Assembly (NCBI GenBank): GCA_947462115.1
Contig: CANHON010000015.1
Location: 1 to 23,570 of the forward strand
Source of the DNA: Deltaproteobacteria bacterium
GTDB taxonomy: Bacteria > Myxococcota_A > UBA796 > UBA2385
Direction of reading: 5' to 3'
DNA: 23,570 bases
Position 1 is the first letter of the stretch; each line of letters begins with the position of its first letter. The notes below the pieces were generated by a model. The model worked only from the letters and a program-made list of their open reading frames with translations. It did not search any database and had not been told where the DNA came from. The position numbers were made by a program, and so were the translations under genes. Positions 1 to 6,143 of the stretch are shown here, piece by piece.

Positions 1-1
1 C

Positions 2-691
2 GCCCCCGCGCCCCGGCCCGCCGCCCCTGCCGTCCGCGAGGCCGCCCGCGAGACCGCTCCGGTCCGCGACAGCGCCCCGGCGCCCCGGCCCAGCGCCCCG
101 GCGCCCCGCCGCGACGAGGCCACCCCGCCGCACCGCCAGCAGCCGGCCCTCCCCGCCCAGCGCGAGGGGGGCTGGGAGTCGCGAGAGCAGCGCGCTGCGG
201 CCCAATCCCGTGAGGAGCGCCCGGCCTTCTCCCGGCCCACGTCGCCCCCGCGGCCCGGCCGCCCGGTCGAGGATCGGGGCCCGGAGCGCCGCAGCGACCG
301 CCGCGACGACGGCCGCGACGGTGAGATGGTCGAGCTGTTCTTCCCGGTCGGCCAGGACCGCGGCCTGCGCCCCGGCGACTTCGTGGGCGCCCTCGCCAAC
401 GAGTGCAACATGCCCGGGCACGTGATCGGCCGCGTCACCCTGCTCGAGCGCAAGACCTTCGTGGCCGTGCCCCCCGACGTGGCCCGCCACGTGCTCAACA
501 CCATCCGCACGCTCTGGCTCAAGGGCGACGACGTGCCGGTGGCGATGGCCCGCCCGCCCGGCTTCCCGCACCCCGGCGGCCCCGGCGGCGATCGCCCCAG
601 CTTCGGCGGCGATCGCCCGGGCTTCGGCGGCGACCGCCCAGGCGGCCCCAAGCGGCCCGGCTTCGGCCGGCCCTTCCAGAAGCGCAGCTAA
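2..691 (+). CDS. DEAD-box RNA helicase, C-terminal part (5' end outside window)
   Basis: The reading frame is open from the window edge to a TAA at 689-691, so this is the 3' end of a longer gene. The first ~105 residues are a low-complexity Pro/Arg/Ala/Glu linker. A folded block follows (from about base 326, starting MVELFFPVGQDRG, through GDFVGALANECNMPG and IGRVTLLERKTFVAVP) that matches the DbpA-type RNA-binding domain (RRM-like) found at the end of bacterial DEAD-box helicases. The protein ends in a Gly/Arg/Pro-rich tail with three copies of GGDRPxF and a basic end, typical of RNA-binding helicase tails. The expected role is ATP-dependent RNA unwinding in ribosome assembly or RNA turnover in the cytoplasm. 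The helicase core itself (DEAD, SAT, HRIGR motifs) lies upstream and cannot be seen, so the call rests on the C-terminal domain and tail. Confidence 0.78.
   Translation, partial: APAPRPAAPAVREAARETAPVRDSAPAPRPSAPAPRRDEATPPHRQQPALPAQREGGWESREQRAAAQSREERPAFSRPTSPPRPGRPVEDRGPERRSDRRDDGRDGEMVELFFPVGQDRGLRPGDFVGALANECNMPGHVIGRVTLLERKTFVAVPPDVARHVLNTIRTLWLKGDDVPVAMARPPGFPHPGGPGGDRPSFGGDRPGFGGDRPGGPKRPGFGRPFQKRS
584..646. repeat. 21-bp in-frame tandem repeat, 3 copies
   Basis: Units 584-604, 605-625 and 626-646 each encode GGDRP plus two further residues, the RGG-like tail of the helicase. The copies differ by a few bases. The length keeps the frame. Confidence 0.8.
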
Positions 692-705
692 AGCCGCGCG
701 CGCTA

Positions 706-753
706 AACGCTCAAGGTGGCCCACAGCAGGCCATCTTGAGCGTTCGGCTTTTT
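706..753 (+). terminator. Rho-independent terminator after the helicase gene
   Basis: Bases 706-721 pair with 729-744 (AACGCTCAAGGTGGCC with GGCCATCTTGAGCGTT), a 16-bp stem with one G-T pair and a 7-base loop. CGGCTTTTT follows at 745-753. It lies 15 bases past the helicase stop and before the end of the convergent gene at 767, so it fits termination of the plus-strand transcript. The same stem could also act for the minus strand, but no T-run is present on that side. Confidence 0.88.
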
Positions 754-766
754 CCTGAACCGCCGC

Positions 767-1261
767 TCAGCGGGCCGGCACGGGCGCCGGCGCGGCGGCG
801 GGCAGGCCCAAGCAGGCCCGCAGCTCGGCCTGCAGCGGCGCCCAACACAAGGAGACGCTGCAGGCCCCACCGTCCTCCAGCCAACCGACGCTGCGCCACC
901 CGCCTTCAGCGCGCTGCAGCAGGACCAAGGCCCGCACCGATGGGGCGGCGAACAGGCCGTCCCACTGGCTCATGCTGAGCCGCCCCAGCGCCAGATCGTC
1001 GAAGCCCGGCGTCCATCCAATGGGATCGCCCTTGAGCCGCGCGGCGACCCGGGCGGTGGCCACCGTGGCGGCGAGGTGCTGGGGCCCCGGCGCCCACTGC
1101 TTCTGCCGGTAGCCGGCGGGCCAGGCGTCCCGCACCTGAAGCTCGACCTCCACGATGGCCTCGGCTCGCTGGACCGCCGCGCACAGCGGACCCGGGGCGC
1201 CCGCCCAGGCCGGCGCCGAGACGAGGGCCAGCGCCAGCGCCGCGCCCGCGATCCGCCCCAT
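767..1261 (-). CDS. Secreted protein of unknown function (164 aa)
   Basis: The product begins MGRIAGAALALALVSAPAWA, a good Sec signal peptide with likely cleavage after AWA (residue 20). The mature part has Cys residues near 27, 134, 139 and 150, which may form disulfides in the periplasm, and ends in an Ala/Pro-rich tail. I chose the ATG at 1261 over upstream in-frame starts because it puts the signal peptide at the N-terminus and has a purine-rich GGGTGGGG stretch just ahead of it. I recognise no family. It lies 28 bases downstream of the rhodanese lipoprotein gene on the same strand and is probably co-transcribed. No function can be stated from sequence. Confidence 0.7.
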   Translation of the reverse strand: MGRIAGAALALALVSAPAWAGAPGPLCAAVQRAEAIVEVELQVRDAWPAGYRQKQWAPGPQHLAATVATARVAARLKGDPIGWTPGFDDLALGRLSMSQWDGLFAAPSVRALVLLQRAEGGWRSVGWLEDGGACSVSLCWAPLQAELRACLGLPAAAPAPVPAR

Positions 1262-1289
1262 GCCCCACCCAGTCCCTCGACCGGCGATC

Positions 1290-1736
1290 CTATTCAAGGG
1301 GCAGACCGGCCTTGCGCCAGGCCGCCGTGCCGCCATCGACGTTCACGACCTGAAAGCCCTGGGAAGCCAAAGACTTGGCCGCCTGGTCGGAGCGCCCGCC
1401 CACCTCGCAGATGAGGTAGAGCTCTTGGTCCTTGGGCAGCGCGCCGGTCTGCACCAGGGCGCCGAGCTCGGACAGGGGCACGTTCTTGGCGCCGGGCACG
1501 TGGCCTTGGGCGAACTCGCCGGGGGTGCGCACGTCGAGCAGGGCCGCCACCTTGCCGGCCTGTCGATCGTCGCGCAGCGCGTAGACGTCCACGTCGCGCC
1601 GGGCGCCTTGGCCGAGGGCCGACTTGGGGCCATCGGCGGCACCAGGGCCACCCGAGCCAGGCGCGGCGGCGCCCCCGCAGGCCGACGCCGAGAGCAGCGT
1701 CACGCACGTCAACATCAGCAGGGTCCAGCGCTTCAT
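1290..1736 (-). CDS. Rhodanese-like domain lipoprotein
   Basis: 148 residues. The N-terminus has a lipoprotein signal ending in LLSASAC, lipidated Cys at residue 20, followed by a Gly/Ala/Pro linker. Residues ~48-146 are a single rhodanese domain: LLDVRTPGEFAQGHVPGAKN and a C-terminal VNVDGGTAAWRKAGLP. The active-site loop is CEVGGRS with catalytic Cys110. Single-domain rhodaneses carry sulfane sulfur as a persulfide and can transfer it to acceptors; this one would sit on the periplasmic face of a membrane. An AGGAG site lies just upstream of the ATG. It is transcribed away from ridA and is likely first in a two-gene unit with the 767-1261 gene. The sulfur-oxidation cluster begins less than 600 bases further on, past ridA, but is not contiguous with it, so a shared job is inference. 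The enzyme class is secure, the substrate unknown. Confidence 0.88.
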   Translation of the reverse strand: MKRWTLLMLTCVTLLSASACGGAAAPGSGGPGAADGPKSALGQGARRDVDVYALRDDRQAGKVAALLDVRTPGEFAQGHVPGAKNVPLSELGALVQTGALPKDQELYLICEVGGRSDQAAKSLASQGFQVVNVDGGTAAWRKAGLPLE

Positions 1737-1842
1737 GGGGGCTCCTGTTCGGCGGTCGCCGCCGGTCTATCCGCTGCGACCGGGCCCGTCCGGCCCGCGC
1801 CGCTGGTTAGGGCGCCCGCGCATCCACGCACCGGAGCCGCCC

Positions 1843-2307
1843 ATGTCCGCTGTTGAAGCCCGCCTCGCCGCCCTCGGCCACACCGTCCCCGCCGCGCCCA
1901 AGCCGGCCGCCACCTACGTGCCCACGGTGCAGGTCGGCGACATCATCCACGTGGCCGGCCAAGTGCCGCTGCGCGACGGGGAGTTCCGTTGGGTGGGCAA
2001 GGTCGGCCGCGACTTCGACCTCGACCAGGCCCGCGCGGCCGCCACCGAGGTGGCCCTCAACTTCTTGGCTCAGCTGAAGGTCGCGCTCGACGGCGATCTC
2101 GACCGGGTGGTGCGGATCGTCAAGCTCGGCGGCTTCGTCAACTGCACCGAGGACTTCACCCAGCAGCCGCAGGTGATCAACGCCGCCAGCGAGCTGATGG
2201 TCGCGGCCTTCGGCGAGGCCGGCCGCCACGCCCGCTCGGCGGTGGGCGTGGCCTGCCTGCCCTTCGGCGTGGCGGTGGAGATCGACGGCATCGTCCAGGT
2301 GCGCTGA
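1843..2307 (+). CDS. RidA/YjgF/UK114 family protein
   Basis: 154 residues, starting MSAVEARLAALG, with GGAG about 8 bases upstream of the ATG. Family hallmarks are visible: VGDIIHVAGQVPLRDGE near residues 30-46, and the C-terminal HARSAVGVACLPFGVAVEID block holding the Arg (in ARS) and Glu (in VEID) that correspond to the substrate-contacting residues of RidA. Canonical RidA hydrolyses reactive enamine/imine intermediates from pyridoxal-phosphate enzymes such as threonine dehydratase. This protein is longer than classical RidA (about 128 residues) and has the spacing of the ~150-residue subgroup, whose substrates are less well known, so I give no symbol. It has no signal peptide and should be cytoplasmic. 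It stands alone on the plus strand, divergent from the rhodanese gene and convergent with the sulfur cluster. Confidence 0.88.
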   Translation: MSAVEARLAALGHTVPAAPKPAATYVPTVQVGDIIHVAGQVPLRDGEFRWVGKVGRDFDLDQARAAATEVALNFLAQLKVALDGDLDRVVRIVKLGGFVNCTEDFTQQPQVINAASELMVAAFGEAGRHARSAVGVACLPFGVAVEIDGIVQVR

Positions 2308-2321
2308 GCCGGGCCGCGCGC

Positions 2322-3065
2322 TCAGCGCACCCGGTCGTAGGCCTCGCGGTCGTCCATCACAAACTCCACCGCCTGGCCCATCTTCACCGCCGGCAAGCTG
2401 GTCTTGTCGGCGACGAAGTCAGCGCCCACGATGCCGTTCTCGGCGAGCAGGTAGGCGCTGAGCCCGTACACCTGGGCGTCGGTCAGCGTGCCCGGCGCGT
2501 ACTGCGGCATGGCCCGCCGCATGTAGTCGAACAGGGTCGTTGCGTAGGGCCAGTAGTTTCCAATGGTGCGGGGGCGGTCCTTGAAGGCCTCGCCAAAGCC
2601 GGTGCGGGGCTCGCGCCCGATGAGCTGGGGCCCGATGCCGCCCTCGCCGGCCGGGCCGTGGCAGGCCACGCATTGGGTGGCGTAGACGCTTTTGCCGAGG
2701 GCCACGTCGCCGCTGCCCTCCGGCAGCCCCTCGCCCGAGGGGTGCACATCGATGTCCCAGGCGGCGATCTCGGCCTCGGTGGCCGCCCGCCCGAGCCCGA
2801 GGCCCGTGGGCGCGACCGCCGGGGCCCCGGCGACCGGCAGGGGCGTCCCGCCCGCCGGGGGTTGGGTGTCGCCGGCGGCGGCGGCAGGAGCAGCGCTCGT
2901 CGAGCTTGACGTGCTGGGCGCTGTCTTCTGCGACTCCGCCGAGGGGGCGGGCTCACAGGCAGAGAGCGCCACAGCCAGGGCCAAGCCGAGGCGCAGCGGG
3001 GAGCGCGCGGCCGTGCGGGCGTCGGTGCGGGCGTCGGTGCGGGCGTCGGTGCGGGCGGGGCTCAT
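2322..3065 (-). CDS. SoxD-like monohaem cytochrome c lipoprotein
   Basis: 247 residues. The N-terminus is an unusual Arg/Asp/Thr repeat (TDAR x3), then a hydrophobic segment and lipobox LALAVALSAC with lipidated Cys37. After a ~70-residue Ser/Ala/Pro linker comes one class I cytochrome c domain with CVACH (C132, C135, H136). The block NYWPYATTLFDYMRRAMPQY followed by APGTLTDAQVYGLSAYLL is characteristic of SoxD and related sulfite-dehydrogenase cytochromes, with Met186 the probable axial ligand. Full SoxD is a larger dihaem protein; only one haem site is present here. It should accept electrons from the SoxC-type enzyme encoded immediately upstream, whose TGA overlaps this ATG (ATGA, with GGAGG before it), implying translational coupling and a 1:1 partner. 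Confidence 0.85.
   Translation of the reverse strand: MSPARTDARTDARTDARTAARSPLRLGLALAVALSACEPAPSAESQKTAPSTSSSTSAAPAAAAGDTQPPAGGTPLPVAGAPAVAPTGLGLGRAATEAEIAAWDIDVHPSGEGLPEGSGDVALGKSVYATQCVACHGPAGEGGIGPQLIGREPRTGFGEAFKDRPRTIGNYWPYATTLFDYMRRAMPQYAPGTLTDAQVYGLSAYLLAENGIVGADFVADKTSLPAVKMGQAVEFVMDDREAYDRVR
3013..3060. repeat. 12-bp tandem repeat in the leader of the SoxD-like gene
   Basis: GTGCGGGCGTCG occurs at 3013-3024, 3025-3036 and 3037-3048, with a partial fourth copy (9 of 12 bases) at 3049-3060. Read on the minus strand it encodes the TDAR units at the very N-terminus of the cytochrome lipoprotein. Copies are identical, suggesting recent slippage; gains or losses keep the frame. Confidence 0.88.
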
Positions 3066-4321
3066 GCGGCCTCCGGGTCGGCCACGAAGCGCACGCCGCC
3101 GTCGGCGTCCACGGCGAAGCTGCGGATGGGGTTGAAGTGGTAGTCGGTGCCGAGGCCCCGGACCGCCAAGAACTCGCGGTACGTGGGCTGCACGTAGCCG
3201 GTCTCGTCGATGGCCCGGCTCATGAGCAGGGTGGGGCTGCCGTCCCAGCTCCAGGGGTGCACGAAGCGCACCACGTCCTTGCCGGTGTTGGGCCCTTGAA
3301 GCTCGGCCGCCGTCCAGGTTTTTCCGCCGTCGGTGCTCACGTCCACCCGGTGGATCCGCCCGCGGCCCGACCAGGCCACGCCGCTGATCGGCCAGAAGCC
3401 GCGCTGCAGCCCGCCGGGGGCGCTGGGGCTCAAAATGATGGACTTGGCGTCCATCACAAAGCTGAACATGCGCGCTTTGTCGCCGGGCAAGGGGTCGGTG
3501 TACTTGCTCGTCTCGTCCTTGGCCATCATCGGGCCGGCGGTCGCCTCGATGCGCCGCAGCCACTTGATGCTGATGTTGGCCTCCCAGCCCGGCACCAGCA
3601 GGCGCACCGGGTAGCCGTGGGCCGGCCGCAGCGGCTCGCCGTTGGCGGCGTAGACCAGCAGGCAGTCGTCCATGGCCTTCTTGAGCGGGAGGCTCCGGGC
3701 GAGCACGCTCGCGTCCCCGCCCTCGACCACCAGCCACTCGGCGCCGGCCTTGACCCCGGCCTCGCGCAGCACCCGACCGAGCTCCACGCCGGTCCACTCG
3801 CAATTGTTGAGCTGCCCGTCGATGTACTGGGGGGTGAGCCCGGGGCTCGGCTCGCGGAAGGCGGTGCGCCCGTTGCCGGCGCACTCGACGAAGTGGGCCC
3901 GGCTGACCGAGGGGAAGCGCTTGAGCTCGTTGAGGCCAAAACGCAGGGGCCGATCGACGAGACCGTGCACCAGCAGGGCATAGCGAGCAGGGTCGATCTG
4001 CGCGATGCCGCCGTGGTGCCGCTGGAACTGCAGGTCGGTGGGCGTCAGCGTGCCGAGGAAGCGCTCGATCGGCGCGAAGGTCGTGCCCGACACCTTTCCG
4101 GCCTTGCCGGCCACGAGCTCCGCCTCCTCAAAGGCGCTGCGCTCGGCCCGCCCGGTGGAGGGCCCGCCGAGCACCTTGGTGGCGTCCGGGGGCGCGCTCG
4201 GCGGCGGGGCGGCGGCCGGCGGGGTGTCTGCGCCGAAGGCCGCGCGGGCGCCGAGGCCCCCGAGCAGGCCCGCGGCCACCCCGAGCACGTCCCGGCGGGT
4301 GGTGGAGGGGCCGGCGCTCAT
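3062..4321 (-). CDS. soxC: SoxC-type sulfite/sulfane dehydrogenase, molybdenum subunit
   Basis: 419 residues. A Tat signal (TTRRDVLGVAAGLLGGLG) directs the folded enzyme to the periplasm. The SoxC signature is clear: LTPTDLQFQRHHGGIAQIDP (residues ~92-111), LVHGLVDRPLRFGLNELKRF, and HFVECAGNGRTAF, in which Cys147 is the expected molybdenum ligand. The oxidoreductase molybdopterin domain runs to ~residue 275. The C-terminal dimerisation domain begins near GRIHRVDVSTDGGKTW, and HPWSWDGSPTLLMSRAIDETG is typical of the family. In the Sox pathway SoxCD oxidises protein-bound sulfane sulfur; relatives oxidise free sulfite. Length matches SoxC. The start overlaps the stop of the upstream cytochrome gene (ATGA), and the stop overlaps the next cytochrome gene. 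No SoxXYZAB genes are in the window, so free sulfite is as likely a substrate as SoxY-bound sulfur. Confidence 0.93.
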   Translation of the reverse strand: MSAGPSTTRRDVLGVAAGLLGGLGARAAFGADTPPAAAPPPSAPPDATKVLGGPSTGRAERSAFEEAELVAGKAGKVSGTTFAPIERFLGTLTPTDLQFQRHHGGIAQIDPARYALLVHGLVDRPLRFGLNELKRFPSVSRAHFVECAGNGRTAFREPSPGLTPQYIDGQLNNCEWTGVELGRVLREAGVKAGAEWLVVEGGDASVLARSLPLKKAMDDCLLVYAANGEPLRPAHGYPVRLLVPGWEANISIKWLRRIEATAGPMMAKDETSKYTDPLPGDKARMFSFVMDAKSIILSPSAPGGLQRGFWPISGVAWSGRGRIHRVDVSTDGGKTWTAAELQGPNTGKDVVRFVHPWSWDGSPTLLMSRAIDETGYVQPTYREFLAVRGLGTDYHFNPIRSFAVDADGGVRFVADPEAA

Positions 4322-5412
4322 CGCGGACCCCCGGCCTTGCCGGCCTTGCCCGCCTTGCCGCCCTTGCCGGCCTTGCCGCCGCCGGCCGCGTCACCCGCAG
4401 CGCCGCCCGCCGCGAGCCGCCCGCTCCCGGCCGCTTGGGTGGGCCGGAAGACCTGCGAGTCCTCCGGGTAAGGACGGGGGAGCAGCTCGGCCGGCGGCCG
4501 GTAGGCCTCGTGGCCCGCCGTCGCGAAAGGAACGTCGTAGGGGGCCTTCCCGTCGGGGAAGTCCAGCTCCTTCCCGGGCGAGTCCGGGCGGGGGTGGCTG
4601 TTGATGAAGGCCGCGAGATCATAGGCCTCCTGATCGCTCAGGGTGCCCGGCGCGGTCTGCGGCATGAACAGCTTGATGAACGACGCGGCCCGCTCGTGCC
4701 GCGACATGCTCGCCCCGATGCTGTAGGACCGGGGGCCCCAGAGCGCCGGGAAGGCGCCGGGGATGCCCGCGCCGTCGGCTTGGTGGCAGGCCACGCACTT
4801 CTCGCCGAACAGGCGCTGGCCGTTGGCCACATCACCCTCGAGGCGGGGCAGGGTCGGCAGGTCCTCCCCCTCGATGTGGGCGCCCACCGGGATGCCGGTG
4901 CTCAGCCAGGCGATGTAGTTGACCATATCGACCATCTCGGCGCTGTCGGGCGGCAGGCGCACGCCGGCCATCGACCGGGTCATGCAGTGGTTGACCCGCT
5001 CTTGGATGGTGATGACCGCGTCGGTGCGGCCCATGTACTTGGGAAAGCGGGCGTAGGAGCCCACGACCGGCGCGGCAAAGGGCTTGCGCCCGGCGTCGAG
5101 GTGGCAGGAGCTGCAGTTGAGCGTGCTCGGCGTGTAGTCCGGCAGGCGCTCGCTCGTATGGGTGAACAGGTCGAGGCCGCGCTTGATGGAGTCGCCGAGC
5201 GGCCCGGCGGGGATGTCGGCGTCCTCCGGCCGCGTCCAGGCGATGCGCCCCTCGGCGTTGGTCTTCGGGCCGGCGGCAGCGGCGGCCGGGGCAGCAGCGG
5301 CGGCCGGGGCAGCAGCGGCGGCCGGGGCAGCGGCAGGGGCGGGCTTGGCCGGGGGCTGCTCGCAGGCGACCACCAGAAGGCTGAGCAGGGGGGCAAAGGC
5401 GATCGCGCGCAT
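4318..5412 (-). CDS. tsdA: TsdA-like dihaem cytochrome c lipoprotein (SoxA/TsdA family)
   Basis: 364 residues. The lipoprotein signal ends LLSLLVVAC (lipidated Cys17), then an Ala/Pro repeat linker to ~residue 48. The first haem site is CSSCH (C100, C103, H104). It is followed by FPKYMGRTDAVITIQERVNHC and RSMAG, the TsdA signature in which the Cys (here Cys143) is the sixth haem ligand at the thiosulfate site. The second haem site is CVACH (C206, C209, H210), with Met250 in KLFMPQTAPGTLSD a candidate ligand. TsdA interconverts thiosulfate and tetrathionate. Unlike soluble TsdA, this protein appears membrane-anchored and has a ~90-residue C-terminal extension ending in a Lys/Gly/Ala repeat. 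GGAGC precedes the ATG. It is translationally coupled to soxC. The class is well supported; activity on thiosulfate itself is inferred. Confidence 0.82.
   Translation of the reverse strand: MRAIAFAPLLSLLVVACEQPPAKPAPAAAPAAAAAPAAAAAPAAAAAGPKTNAEGRIAWTRPEDADIPAGPLGDSIKRGLDLFTHTSERLPDYTPSTLNCSSCHLDAGRKPFAAPVVGSYARFPKYMGRTDAVITIQERVNHCMTRSMAGVRLPPDSAEMVDMVNYIAWLSTGIPVGAHIEGEDLPTLPRLEGDVANGQRLFGEKCVACHQADGAGIPGAFPALWGPRSYSIGASMSRHERAASFIKLFMPQTAPGTLSDQEAYDLAAFINSHPRPDSPGKELDFPDGKAPYDVPFATAGHEAYRPPAELLPRPYPEDSQVFRPTQAAGSGRLAAGGAAGDAAGGGKAGKGGKAGKAGKAGGPR
4331..4375. repeat. 9-bp in-frame tandem repeat, 5 copies
   Basis: Five units close to CCGGCCTTG (4331-4339, 4340-4348, 4349-4357, 4358-4366, 4367-4375) encode, on the minus strand, the K-A-G / K-G-G tail of the TsdA-like cytochrome. 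The result is a short cationic C-terminus. Confidence 0.85.
5278..5331. repeat. 18-bp in-frame tandem repeat, 3 perfect copies
   Basis: AGCGGCGGCCGGGGCAGC is repeated exactly at 5278-5295, 5296-5313 and 5314-5331. On the minus strand it encodes the Ala/Pro linker (one Pro per six residues) between the lipidated Cys and the haem domains of the TsdA-like protein. It probably works as a flexible tether whose length can change by slippage. Confidence 0.9.
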
Positions 5413-5443
5413 GGCGGAGCTCCGGTTCAGGCGGGGTCGGGGT

Positions 5444-5902
5444 TCAGTAGGGCAGCAGGGCGTGGCCGAGGGCGGCGAGGCGGGCGATCTCGACGATCCC
5501 CTGGGCCACCACCTCGGCTTGTTGGGCGGCGACGGCCTCGGGGATGCCGTACTTGTCGAGCGCGGTCTTGCAGGCCACCACCCGCACGCCGGCGGCCCGG
5601 GCGGCCACGAGGTTGGCGCCGATGTCCTCGGGCATCTTCACGTCCTTGTCGAAAATAACGATGGCGCGGCCGTAGACGACGACCGTCACCTCGGCGATGG
5701 CGCCCGACTCCTTGGCCACCTTGGCGTGCCGCAGGGCGCTGCTGAGGGTCACCGCGTCCTCGAGGCCGGTGCGCAGCACGAACACGAGGCCGGGGGCGGC
5801 CTGGGGCGCCGGGGCGGCGGTCGCGGGGGGCGCCTTGGCGGCCAGGGCGGGCGCCGGGGCCAGCGCGGTGAAAAGGACAAGGGCGGCGAGGGCGGCGCGC
5901 AT
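5444..5902 (-). CDS. Exported DsrE/DsrF-like protein
   Basis: 152 residues. A Sec signal peptide is predicted from MRAALAALVLFTALAPAPALAA, followed by an Ala/Pro stretch. The folded part (~38-152) has the DsrE-like pattern: GLVFVLRTGLEDAVTLSSALRHA (β1-α1), EVTVVVYGRAIVIF, and VRVVACKTALDKYGIPEAV with a single conserved-position Cys (Cys111). DsrE-family proteins bind or pass sulfane sulfur on Cys in sulfur trafficking, normally in the cytoplasm. An exported version fits the periplasmic cytochromes and SoxC encoded downstream. It is first in the cluster, 31 bases before the tsdA-like gene. The Shine-Dalgarno is weak. Family assignment is good; whether it binds sulfur is inference from Cys111 and context. 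Confidence 0.82.
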   Translation of the reverse strand: MRAALAALVLFTALAPAPALAAKAPPATAAPAPQAAPGLVFVLRTGLEDAVTLSSALRHAKVAKESGAIAEVTVVVYGRAIVIFDKDVKMPEDIGANLVAARAAGVRVVACKTALDKYGIPEAVAAQQAEVVAQGIVEIARLAALGHALLPY

Positions 5903-6143
5903 GGTTCAGCTCGAAGCGGAGCGGCTCCGCGGCGTGGGGGATGTCCCCTGGCACAGCAAAAGTTATGCCGCCCGGCCGATCCCCATAAACAGGCCATCGT
6001 CGCGGTGCGGGCCCCGCCCTCGCCCGAACGATGTTTCATGAACGCTGTTTCAGTGACACCTGTGCGTCCCCTGCGCTGGCGCAGGCCGCACCAGGAAGGC
6101 CGGGCCTCGCCGGGATAGCGGCCCGCGCTCAAGGGAGCCCTGC
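5903..6143. promoter_or_regulatory. Divergent intergenic region upstream of the sulfur cluster and the MopE lipoprotein
   Basis: 241 bases between two divergent starts, with some locally lower-GC patches (around 5955-5968 and 6031-6060). It must hold promoters for both directions. Visible symmetric elements are GGGGA-TG-TCCCC (5937-5948) and the perfect 8-bp palindrome TTCATGAA (6035-6042). Neither matches a regulator site I can name, and no clear -35/-10 pair stands out. Confidence 0.45.

Noticed and set aside
3013..3060. Possible CRISPR-like array
   Set aside because: Units are 12 bp, contiguous with no spacers, and encode an in-frame peptide repeat.
3066..3884. N-terminal extension of the SoxD-like cytochrome frame into soxC
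   Set aside because: The upstream part is an out-of-frame reading of soxC and is Arg/Pro-rich; the ATG at 3065 has GGAGG, an ATGA overlap and a lipoprotein signal.
5949..5968. TGGCAC followed by TTATGC, resembling a sigma-54 promoter
   Set aside because: The GG-to-GC spacing of the -24/-12 elements is not met, so it is not a credible sigma-54 site.
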